Below are positions 30,632-39,282 of a DNA stretch of 64,000 nucleotides, piece after piece (the first letter of the stretch is position 1; each line of letters starts with the position of its first letter). Position numbers and translations under genes: made by a program. The stretch is taken from contig JALLBK010000134.1 in assembly GCA_036940085.1 (NCBI GenBank), positions 48,398-112,397 of the forward strand, in the 5' to 3' direction. The DNA is from Discostella pseudostelligera (Eukaryota > Bacillariophyta > Thalassiosirophyceae > Thalassiosirales > Thalassiosiraceae). The notes under the pieces are model-generated. The model was not told the origin of the DNA. It was given only the letters and a program-made list of their open reading frames with translations, and made no database searches.

Positions 30632-31246
30632 ATGTCATCCAAAATGCAAGCCTCCCAAGCCGGTCAGGCATTATGGTCAAAGATGCCCAAGGCCAACGCC
30701 GAACTCTTCGCCCTCACCTACGGCTCCCTCGTTACCGAACTCGTGCGTGATTACGAAGACCCCATCGAGGTCAATGCCCAACTGGATCGCATCGGACACT
30801 CCATCGGCGTGCGGTGCGTCGACGAATTATTAAGTAAGGCCGACGTGGCTGGGATGGGATTGGCCACCCAGTGTCAAAATTTACGTGATACTGCCGAGGT
30901 TGTGGCCAAGGTGGGGTTCAAAATGTTCCTCGGGGTGCAGGCCGAGGTGGGTGGATTTTCGCAAGATCAGCGTAGCTTCTCGATTTATTTGCAGGATAAT
31001 CCGTTAGCAACTTTTGTGGAATTGCCAGCCGCGGGGGATGAGCAGTACAATGGCGATGATTTACGGAAATTGAAGTATTCCAATCTGTATTGTGGCGTCA
31101 TCCGTGGGGCCTTGGAGCAAGTGAATCTCAAAGTGGAATGTAATATTGTGCGGGATACTCTCAAGGGGGATGAAGTGAATGAAATACGAGTAGAGTTGAA
31201 GGAGGTGCTTGCGGATGGTGCTGGTGATGATTATAAGGAGGAGTGA
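30632..31246 (+). CDS. TRAPPC3: TRAPP complex subunit 3 (Bet3)
   Basis: 204 residues in one exon, close to the usual 180 with a short acidic tail. Family hallmarks are NAELFALTYGSLVTELVRDY, NAQLDRIGHSIGVRCVDELL, AEVVAKVGFKMFLGVQ and the C-terminal LKYSNLYCGVIRGALEQVNL. The acylated Cys of Bet3 is not obviously shifted (TQCQNL region). Bet3 is a core subunit of TRAPP, the exchange factor for Rab1 in ER-Golgi traffic. The ATG at 30632 (MSSKMQAS) begins the homologous region, so upstream in-frame residues are not used. Confidence 0.95.
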   Translation: MSSKMQASQAGQALWSKMPKANAELFALTYGSLVTELVRDYEDPIEVNAQLDRIGHSIGVRCVDELLSKADVAGMGLATQCQNLRDTAEVVAKVGFKMFLGVQAEVGGFSQDQRSFSIYLQDNPLATFVELPAAGDEQYNGDDLRKLKYSNLYCGVIRGALEQVNLKVECNIVRDTLKGDEVNEIRVELKEVLADGAGDDYKEE

Positions 31247-31384
31247 TTCTGAAATAATAAACGGGTTCTAATACTGATATTGAGAACTATTCACATCATG
31301 ACAACCAACAACATAAATTAGTTCGATGTCCATGTACAATTCGAAGACGCAACCGACTCTAGGTAAATTGATCTCTCGACCAAT

Positions 31385-32530
31385 TTACGACACGTAATCA
31401 GCCTTAATCTTTCGACCCAAATGCCACGCAGAACTTCCAAACAATGCAATATTCACAGAGCTGTATGGCATCGTGCACACAGGGCGATGAATGAAAGGAA
31501 GACACAATTTGAGTCGATAAGTACATATCATCAAAGCACATACACAGAGCGCGAGGGAATTTGAAATCCCATCCTAACACAATCTTACCAAAGTGTGTAA
31601 TTGATCGGAGTAACCAACAATGCATATCGTGAGAAGAAAAAGCCCGTTAATGTCAATGCCGAATATTGTGCCAATGAAATCTTTTCGGTAGGACGATCCA
31701 ATTCAAGGAAGGATGCACCCGATATCATCCATTTACTCATGGGTGCCCAAAAGTGTACGGTGCTGCACATCATGTCAAAAGGTGAGGGGTTTCACTCGAG
31801 AGGTTGTTGCGCAAAAACACAGACAACGACATGAAGTAGTAATCACTCACAATGGTCCAGCATCCGCCGCAGCCACCGTCGATATAGGTCCCAAATTAGC
31901 ATTCACCAATGCATTCTGCACCATCGGTCCACCCATGACACATGCCGCCCCCGCGGCCACAGTCAAACCAGCCTTGACCAATATATCTTGCACCTCGTCC
32001 TCTTTTCCATTCTCACGCTTATATTCAATCGCTCGACGCAATTGATTTCCCTGTGCGGCAATATTAGCGACATGACAACCGGCCAATAATAAATTTTGTG
32101 GTTTCACTACCATGGCCCATCGGGCAAAGAGACTGGAGTAGACGAGTAGGACGCCGGTCATGTTGAGACTGATTAATTCCGGTGAGGATTCGAGTGCGTC
32201 GTAGATGGCAGCACCGGACATTCCCCATCCGGCGAGAGCACCGCATCGACCCCAGAATTCAGCTGAGTTCCACCATGATGGAGATGATGAACTAGACGAT
32301 GAGCTGCTATTATTGGGCTTGGGTGGTTCGACGGCCGGCGGCGGGGAAGATTTGGCATTCGTTTTGTCACTAAACATACGTGTCGTCGTCGTCAACGAGT
32401 TTGATGGTGCCGTCCTGGATTTTGGCACCGATGTGCGTAGTAGGAGTAGGCGCAGTGTGGTGCTGCTGGATGACGAGGCATGTCGCGTTGCTAACGGAGA
32501 GAGGAGGAGTCGTCCAATCATCATTGTCAT
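31385..32530 (-). CDS. Tandem mitochondrial pyruvate carrier: MPC1-like plus MPC2-like domains in one protein
   Basis: Exons 31851-32530, 31589-31762 and 31385-31460 give 309 residues; introns are 88 and 128 bases with GTGAGT and GTAAGA donors. Residues 1-60 form an Arg/Ser-rich mitochondrial presequence, then a Pro/Ser linker. Domain 1 (about 88-172) is MPC1-like: EFWGRCGALAGWGMSGAAIY, SSPELIS, FARWAMVVKPQNLLLAGCHV, ANIAAQ. Residues about 182-208 add one hydrophobic helix (LVKAGLTVAAGAACVMGGPM). Domain 2 (about 224-309) is MPC2-like: AGPFTVHFWAPMSKWMISGA, RPTEKISLAQ, SRYALLVTPINYTLCSVNIA, HLGRKIK. Known MPC is a heterodimer that imports pyruvate across the inner membrane. Here both partners appear covalently joined in a 3-1-3 helix plan. 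A two-gene reading is possible but would lose the GPFT start of domain 2. Confidence 0.85.
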
Positions 32531-32723
32531 CGTTGAGGAGTTGCTGTACTGAAGCCGCCGATGGCGATGGCAGATGGCACGGGCGTGCGGACGGAAGCAG
32601 TCGGCGAGAGATAGCAGCAAGGCGGGCGGGCAGAAATGAAACCGCCAAAAGATCGCCAAGATCCAACAACTTGAAGGTGGAGTTATGGCGGTGGCGATAA
32701 TGAGGCGATGCAGTGGCGACAAT

Positions 32724-32731
32724 GGCGGGAA
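32724..32731. promoter_or_regulatory. GGCGGGAA element between the MPC fusion and PP2C genes
   Basis: An exact GGCGGGAA octamer lies in the 356-base divergent spacer, about 155 bases before the PP2C ATG. Several GGCG/CGCC half-sites surround it. Confidence 0.35.
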
Positions 32732-32886
32732 GACAAATGTGGCGATTGCGGTGGATAGGATGGCGCGGCGCGACGATGGCGGCCCAAAACCCATAAGCCA
32801 AAAGCAGGCAGCGGGCAGCGGCAAAGTAGTATCCTTCTCCTACACACTTCCCCATCCAGCCGCCTCTATCGCCTCTCTCGTCAGCC

Positions 32887-34059
32887 ATGCTGGTCTCCAT
32901 AGCCGAAGAAATGAATCCTACCCGCCGCAACACACAAGAGGATGCGCATGTCGTTCATGGTCCGGGAACGTGGGGTGCACCCAATGATCATGCGACTTTT
33001 ATTGGCGTCATGGATGGACATGGTGGACGACATATTGCCGATTATCTCGAGGAGCATTTGGCAACGAATATTGCCAATGAGTGGAGTTTTGCAGCAAAAG
33101 AGGACGACGGTGATGAGTTTACAAACAACAGTGATAATGATGGTAGTGGGCAGCTGCATCTACCCAAGAAGCAGCGTCTTGGCAATGACGACGGTACTGA
33201 CAACAACAAAGAAAACAATGCTACCACTTCTCATCTTTCAACAAATCCAGCTGCACTATTAGAAATCGAACCTGAAAGCAAAGCCGTCCAAACTGCACTC
33301 GAACGGGCATTTCTCATCACCGACATTCAAAGTCGTCTCGACGGTATCATAACCTCGGGTGCTACCGTGGCCTGCTGTATCGTCATACCGAACTTCTCAC
33401 CCTCAGAAGGCAATCTTACATCAATTACAATTCATGCTGCCAATGCCGGTGATGCACGTGCGGTACTCTCATCGGGTACTGCCTTACGACGACGATCGTT
33501 GCCAATTTCAACTTCCCGATGCAGCAGCAGCAAAGTCAACAAACCCAAACAACTACCTAATCCAGAACTACCCAACGAACTACCCCTCCATCGCGGTACT
33601 AATGTCATTCGCATAACTCATGATCACAAATCAACTGACCCTGCTGAAATAGCCCGCATACAGTCATCCGGAGGCATTTTGTTACGTGGACGTGTGTTGG
33701 GTGTCCTTGCCGTAGCACGAAGTTTGGGTGATCATGGATTGAAGGAGTTTGTGATTGCCAAACCACACCTTTCGTCGACTACGATTCGTTTGATAGATTA
33801 TCAACAACAGCATGATGATAATGATGATGATAGGAACAAGGACTCTCCATTTACCGATGATGAATTCCTCATTGTGGCTTGTGATGGATTGTGGGACGTG
33901 ATGGAAGATCAGGAGGTGGTTGATTTCATTCGGAACTATATCCATGAAATTGATGATGATACGAAACATAGTCGACAAAATGTAGCGTCAATTGTCGTTG
34001 AGGAGGCATTGAAGCGTGGCAGTACAGATAATATCACGGTGATTGTCTATTGGTTGTGA
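32887..34059 (+). CDS. PP2C-family protein Ser/Thr phosphatase
   Basis: 390 residues in one exon. PPM motifs in order: RRNTQEDAHVV, FIGVMDGHGGRHIADYLEEH, SGATVACCIV, HAANAGDARAVLSSG, ITHDHKSTDPAEIARI, GVLAVARSLGDHGLKEF, FLIVACDGLWDVMEDQEVVD and GSTDNITVIVYWL. All metal-binding Asp positions (motif DGHGG, the CDGLWD Asp, the STDN Asp) are present, so it should be active. Two acidic/Asn-rich inserts interrupt the fold. No targeting peptide, so cytosolic or nuclear. It dephosphorylates Ser/Thr in a Mg/Mn-dependent way; the substrate is unknown. Confidence 0.93.
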   Translation: MLVSIAEEMNPTRRNTQEDAHVVHGPGTWGAPNDHATFIGVMDGHGGRHIADYLEEHLATNIANEWSFAAKEDDGDEFTNNSDNDGSGQLHLPKKQRLGNDDGTDNNKENNATTSHLSTNPAALLEIEPESKAVQTALERAFLITDIQSRLDGIITSGATVACCIVIPNFSPSEGNLTSITIHAANAGDARAVLSSGTALRRRSLPISTSRCSSSKVNKPKQLPNPELPNELPLHRGTNVIRITHDHKSTDPAEIARIQSSGGILLRGRVLGVLAVARSLGDHGLKEFVIAKPHLSSTTIRLIDYQQQHDDNDDDRNKDSPFTDDEFLIVACDGLWDVMEDQEVVDFIRNYIHEIDDDTKHSRQNVASIVVEEALKRGSTDNITVIVYWL

Positions 34060-34255
34060 AAATCAAACAGAGATAGACTCAGACACACTCGAAAGTGCTG
34101 CAAGTGCCAAACACTAGTAATTCATTATTTCTTTATGCTTCATATGATGCATGTTATTATCTGTATATGTAAAGTAACAAGTACAAGAGGCCAATGCAAT
34201 TGATTGCCTGTCATCTGGCCGATCTCCAATCATTAAAGTTGATTGTAATCGCAAT

Positions 34256-37036
34256 TCAATAACCCAAGCTCACTGATCCATTGAAATAATTATCACCACC
34301 GCCACCACCCCTCCTTTCTCGTTCCGTGGATGCCGTCGATGAGGAGGAGGACGAGGAAGACGCTGACGACGGCGACGATGAGGATGATCGATATTTCTCA
34401 CTATTGCTATCATTGCTTCCCATAATCGCCCCATTCCGCCACATCCCCTCGGATACACTGCCATGATCATACCGCATACTGCCCATGCCATGAGGAATGC
34501 TTAGGAAGTTGACTTCGCCAGTATACGACCCTGTATTTCCACTTTCGTCCGTCCATTCCATGCCGCAGACAACCGCACTTTGCTGCTGCTGTTGCTGCTG
34601 CTGCTGATGTTGCTGTGTTGGTGGGTCGTTATACTCGTAATCACTCGTCGCTCCATCCTCGGTGAGCGTCGCAAGGTACGATCGTCCGCCATGTCCCATT
34701 GGTGACCGATATGAGCCATGGTGATGCCGTGGTTGTCTCGGATAACTACTGTAACCTCCGCCTCCACCCATCAAAAATGGCTCCTCCTGCACCTCATTAG
34801 GAGGGTTGACACTCATTCCGAAATTCCACTCGCTGTAACATACGGCACCATTGGCATAGTTCATCGTTCCAATCCCATGGGGTGTCCCCGTCGATGGATC
34901 GACTTGTCCAGTATACCATCCGTGAGAGCCATATTTATCAAAGTACGGCATGCGTGTTACGTGGGCAGTTGCGCCACCATCATCATCATTATCATCATCA
35001 CCGCTGTGCTCAACAATCATATTGTTGGCATAATCGCCACGAATATCGTTCGCGGGGCCACTAGGACTACCAGACGACAAAGAACTTTGCAATCTCCCGC
35101 CTGTCGATTGGGTGTGACTCGATATGGTAACTGTCGATGCCGTACCGACTGATCGGGTATCGTCAGTTGGATCCCCACTTGACTTTGTGGCGCGTAGATG
35201 TAATTGCGAGATGGGAGGATTCTTATTCGTTTTGCTGCTGCTCGTTTTCTTCTTCTCCTTGCTCTTGTGACTTGATTTATTACCCTCTCCTCCTGCCCCA
35301 CTCCTCCTCCCTCGGCTTCTGCTGCTGCTGCTTGCATGACTACCACTGGTCTCACCACTTATACTCCGTCCTGACGATGACACATACGAATTCTTTGAGC
35401 GGACAGCACCTTCGCCGCCCTTCTTCCGCGATTGTTGTTGAACATCCCTCACACGTTTCATCTCATCCAAACAACATTCCGGACAGTGGCTTAGCAACAC
35501 CGTCCATGTAGAACGGAATAAATTCTTTTTACGTAAATGAACTGTAGTAGGGTGACGACGGCACCAACCCCGTTCATCGTAGTCACAGGTGTTGATCTTT
35601 CCTCCCCGATCCGCTGTGGTGGAGGATACCGACTTGGTGGATACTGACCTCATGTCTGATGATACTTTGCTGGTCAATGCAGTTGATTTTACGGATGGTA
35701 CTTTGCTACTGTTATTGTTATAGTCGGAATCGGTGGACGCTGTGGAAGAAGAGGATGACGACTCGTCGTCGGATTCGACATCTTCCAGCTGTTGTTGTCG
35801 ATGTCGTTCAGCTTGTCGTTGCTGTTGTCGTTGAATGTGTAATTGATGCATATGCTGTGTTACGGAGGACATGGTCATGACTGATACCTCATCCTGCTCT
35901 AGGACTTTGGGCATGGGCTTATCATGGTGTGTAAAATCTGATTCCATTTGGTAATCGGAATGTTGATTGGGATTCTGGATGGGTTGTCGCTCACCTCCAT
36001 TCCACGGAAGAGGTGACATGTTTGCACGGGGAACGGTGGGAGGGGATGGAGGCGCGGCGTGGGGGTAAAAAGTAGCTGGCATATTGTGATGCAGTTGTTT
36101 TAATTCACCAATGTCTTGTGGATCGGGACGTTTCTGAAGTTTATCTGGGGTCGATGCATTGCCACGATGTTGTGGGTCGGTGGTCAAATGATTGGGTATA
36201 GTACTCGGTTCATGCATCTGTTGAGGCATCGGTGGCTGAATCTCGCGACAGTAAACTTCCTGATACATAGCTTGCCTCTGCTCGCTATTCTGAACATGAG
36301 ACTGAAAATTCTCTGTTGTTTGTAGCTCCCCCCATGAATGTTGGTGTGAGACATCTTCATCATAAATGGTGAGTGTATCCACTCCGTTGAACTCCTCCTC
36401 GATGGTGCCATCTGTAACTGTTGGTATTGATTGCAGCGAAATTTCGGCCTGGGAGTGCGAAGAGTTGTACAATTCAGGGGCAGAAGATGACAGCCCTCTC
36501 TTGCAAGCATTGCCATTCTTGCTGCGTCGAGCCTTCGCCTTGGAAGATGTATTGGAAGTTCCCCTTCCGGCAGCCTCACCAGTTCGATTGCGCGATGTCG
36601 ATCGAGATTGACTTTCCCCCGTTGCATCGTCAACCCCAATCCCAGGAGTATGAGTGTACGATGATCCATGATGCTTCTTTTTCGACTTATGCTTCTTGTC
36701 TCGCCCACTGGCAGTCGTAGAACCGATTGTTTCGCTCCTACTGCTCATGATAAACCCCTCTATTTCTTCTGGAAATTCCCCACCATCTCCTGCTGCAATT
36801 TGGGTTCGGGTTTGATCATCGCCGCCGACCGCCGCCTGCTGAATTTGCGGAGTGCTGCTGCGGCTATGCCGTCCCCCCGTCGCGGTCGCAGTTGGCGGCA
36901 ATCCAGAAGCGCATAGCGGACACACCGTCAATAACTCTCTCCATTCACCACTCGACGTGCAATGTTGGAGTTGCATATCCGGGTGGAGGGTGCACCGACC
37001 ATATTCGTCGATTTGTTGCTCGCCGTCGAATCCCAT
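34256..37036 (-). CDS. MORN-repeat protein with two Cys/His motifs
   Basis: 926 residues in one exon. A Cys/His unit occurs twice: YGRCTLHPDMQLQ...WRELLTVCPLC near the N-terminus, and RGWCRRHPTTVHL...WTVLLSHCPEC in the middle. Each has C-x2-HP followed by W-x2-LL-x2-CPxC, suggesting a small zinc-binding fold. The C-terminal third has MORN-like units (GWYTGQVDPSTGTPHGIGTM, and GSYTGEVNFLSIPHGMGSMR then SVSEGMWRNG). The linkers are Ser/Gln/His-rich and disordered. MORN repeats often bind membranes or act as scaffolds. I do not know a characterised orthologue; the Cys/His unit seems to be an unnamed domain. Confidence 0.75.
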   Translation of the reverse strand: MGFDGEQQIDEYGRCTLHPDMQLQHCTSSGEWRELLTVCPLCASGLPPTATATGGRHSRSSTPQIQQAAVGGDDQTRTQIAAGDGGEFPEEIEGFIMSSRSETIGSTTASGRDKKHKSKKKHHGSSYTHTPGIGVDDATGESQSRSTSRNRTGEAAGRGTSNTSSKAKARRSKNGNACKRGLSSSAPELYNSSHSQAEISLQSIPTVTDGTIEEEFNGVDTLTIYDEDVSHQHSWGELQTTENFQSHVQNSEQRQAMYQEVYCREIQPPMPQQMHEPSTIPNHLTTDPQHRGNASTPDKLQKRPDPQDIGELKQLHHNMPATFYPHAAPPSPPTVPRANMSPLPWNGGERQPIQNPNQHSDYQMESDFTHHDKPMPKVLEQDEVSVMTMSSVTQHMHQLHIQRQQQRQAERHRQQQLEDVESDDESSSSSSTASTDSDYNNNSSKVPSVKSTALTSKVSSDMRSVSTKSVSSTTADRGGKINTCDYDERGWCRRHPTTVHLRKKNLFRSTWTVLLSHCPECCLDEMKRVRDVQQQSRKKGGEGAVRSKNSYVSSSGRSISGETSGSHASSSSRSRGRRSGAGGEGNKSSHKSKEKKKTSSSKTNKNPPISQLHLRATKSSGDPTDDTRSVGTASTVTISSHTQSTGGRLQSSLSSGSPSGPANDIRGDYANNMIVEHSGDDDNDDDGGATAHVTRMPYFDKYGSHGWYTGQVDPSTGTPHGIGTMNYANGAVCYSEWNFGMSVNPPNEVQEEPFLMGGGGGYSSYPRQPRHHHGSYRSPMGHGGRSYLATLTEDGATSDYEYNDPPTQQHQQQQQQQQQSAVVCGMEWTDESGNTGSYTGEVNFLSIPHGMGSMRYDHGSVSEGMWRNGAIMGSNDSNSEKYRSSSSSPSSASSSSSSSSTASTERERRGGGGGDNYFNGSVSLGY

Positions 37037-37719
37037 GGTGACAATGTATTCCTACCACGATACTTAATATGTGCTCCTACCGACCGAACTCAAGAAATGT
37101 ATTGTAACGAGAAGAGAAAGGTAGTCAGTTCAGGAGTCAACTTGATGCTGGGCAAGATTGCCGATACCCAGCATTCGTCGCGCTACTCTCTGTCATTGTC
37201 AATGCAGCAAATGCATTGAATATGGGATTGTTGAATGGTTGCAAGCAAGCTTCTCTCAGGTTGTAATAAATTCAGAAAAGAGATGCACATCTGACAAATG
37301 CCTCCGTAGAACAGCCCACGAAGGGAATCTGCAAAGGGGCTGTACAGTACAAGCCGAACCTTCTGCGGTTGCGGAAAGTGTTGAACTTCATGAATTTCAC
37401 TTCGTGCTTGCAAGTTAGGATCAAGTACCATATCGCCAATCACGAACGTCTGAGGATCGTACGTCTCGCAGTGTCGCCAACACTATTCTCGTCTCCAAGG
37501 TTTTGGCGCCAAGAGCGGAAAGATCTTTCGTCGATCGTCATTCAACATGACATTCTGGAACTCCACCAACCTGCCGGCCACCCATACCATACAGACCCGT
37601 AATAGACAATGTAAGCCAAGCAAGGGAGATTGGCGAGGATTCCTTGTTCCTTAGCATTGTGGGATATCGGCAGTAGTAGTAGTAGTAGTAGTATCAATTA
37701 CTCCATTAATCTCGCCATC
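37037..37719. other. Intergenic region, divergent promoters, with an AGT microsatellite
   Basis: 683 bases between head-to-head genes. It has an (AGT)n microsatellite at about 37672-37693, just upstream of the 6PGDH start. A TTTTGGCGCC sequence lies near 37500. No protein-like frame. Confidence 0.5.
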
Positions 37720-39192
37720 ATGTCCTGCGACATCGGTCTGTACGGTCTGGCAGTAATGGGCCAAAACTTTGCCCTCAACATGGCCTCGCACGGGTTCACG
37801 GTCTGCGTAGGTAATCGTTCCGCCAGCAAGGTCGAACTCACCGTAAACCGTGCCAAGGATGAGGGGAATTTACCGCTAGTGGGATCTGCCAACGTGGAAG
37901 ACTTTGTTAGCCAATTATCCAAGCCACGGAAGATTATCATCTTAGTTATGGCAGGCAAACCCGTCGATGAAACAATTACAAATCTTTCTCAATATTTGGA
38001 AAAGGGCGATGTCATTGTCGATGGTGGAAATGAATGGTTTCACAACACGCTGCGTAGGGCAAAAAGTTTGGAAGCCAAGGGGATACATTTCATTGGCATG
38101 GGTATATCGGGAGGCGAAGAGGGAGCAAGGAATGGACCGAGTCTTATGCCTGGTGGTCCCAAGGTGGCATATGATTTAATCGAACCCATTCTATCCAAAT
38201 GTGCCGCACAGGTTCACGACGGACCCTGCTCCGGTTATCTTGGACCTGTGGGGGCGGGAAATTATGTCAAGATGGTTCATAATGGGATAGAGTACGGAGA
38301 TATGCAACTTATTGGTGAAGTGTATGATATCATGCGAAATGTGCTCAAACTATCCAATACTGAGATGGCGGCCATCTTCGACGAGTGGAACAAGGGCGAA
38401 TTGGAGAGTTACTTGATTGAAATCACATCCAAGATTCTCAGTAAGGAAGATGATTTAACCAGTGAAGGACATGTCGTTGACTACGTTCTTGATAAAACCG
38501 GAATGAAGGGAACGGGACGTTGGACTATCCAGGAGGCTGCCGAACGAAGTGTTGCCGCGCCCACAATGGCTGCAGCGTTGGATTCACGCTATATTAGTGC
38601 ACGTAAGGAGGAGCGAGTCAAAGCATCTACTATTCTCAAAGGTCCAGAAATGACATTCGCCGAAATCCCAGTGCATAAGGGACAGTTGATTGATGATCTC
38701 AAGTCAGCACTCTATGTAGCCAAAGTTTGCTCGTATGCCCAAGGACTTGGTATCATCAAATCATCCAGCGATGATATGAATTGGAACATCAATTTGAGTG
38801 AGTGTGCACGCTTATGGAAAGGAGGATGCATCATCCGTGCCGAACTGCTTCAAAAGATTCAGGATGCATTGGCTCGGGATGCAAAATTGCCCAATCTTAT
38901 TTTGGATCCTGTCATTGCAAGTGAAATCAATGAACGAACGGCTGCATGGAGAAGAGTGATTGTCGTTGCCGTGGGGTATGGTGTCGCAACTCCTTCATTG
39001 TCAGCGTCGTTAAACTACTTCGATTCGTATAGGAGAGCGTCTCTGCCTGCGAACCTCACACAGGCGCAACGTGACTTCTTCGGTGGACACACCTATGAGA
39101 GGACGGATAGGGATGGAGTCTTTCATACGGCATGGACGGATGCTCATAAGAGCATTGGGGATATTACCGAGAGGAAGGCGGGAGAGATTTAA
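37720..39192 (+). CDS. gnd: 6-phosphogluconate dehydrogenase (decarboxylating)
   Basis: 490 residues, normal length, in one exon. The NADP-binding start is IGLYGLAVMGQNFALNMASH. The substrate loop GMGISGGEEGARNGPSLMPGG-type segment, YVKMVHNGIEYGDMQLIGE (catalytic Lys) and the C-terminal helical domain to GGHTYERTD are all intact. It makes ribulose 5-phosphate and NADPH in the oxidative pentose phosphate pathway. There is no presequence from the ATG at 37720, so it is probably cytosolic. An open frame upstream has no ATG. Confidence 0.97.
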   Translation: MSCDIGLYGLAVMGQNFALNMASHGFTVCVGNRSASKVELTVNRAKDEGNLPLVGSANVEDFVSQLSKPRKIIILVMAGKPVDETITNLSQYLEKGDVIVDGGNEWFHNTLRRAKSLEAKGIHFIGMGISGGEEGARNGPSLMPGGPKVAYDLIEPILSKCAAQVHDGPCSGYLGPVGAGNYVKMVHNGIEYGDMQLIGEVYDIMRNVLKLSNTEMAAIFDEWNKGELESYLIEITSKILSKEDDLTSEGHVVDYVLDKTGMKGTGRWTIQEAAERSVAAPTMAAALDSRYISARKEERVKASTILKGPEMTFAEIPVHKGQLIDDLKSALYVAKVCSYAQGLGIIKSSSDDMNWNINLSECARLWKGGCIIRAELLQKIQDALARDAKLPNLILDPVIASEINERTAAWRRVIVVAVGYGVATPSLSASLNYFDSYRRASLPANLTQAQRDFFGGHTYERTDRDGVFHTAWTDAHKSIGDITERKAGEI

Positions 39193-39282
39193 AGGGACTT
39201 CCATAACACACATCATGAGGGTTACAGTCTTGACGAGGAAGTGGAATTGTTATGCTATAGTTGAATACGTATTATCATTCTA

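Noticed and set aside
31585..31773. Separate short MPC2 gene starting at the double ATG near 31773
   Set aside because: It would lack a mitochondrial presequence and the GPFT start of the domain, whereas splicing to the upstream exon restores that motif exactly; kept only as the alternative to the fusion model.
37158..37443. Short frames on both strands between the MORN and 6PGDH genes
   Set aside because: No domain or targeting features; region behaves as a divergent promoter.
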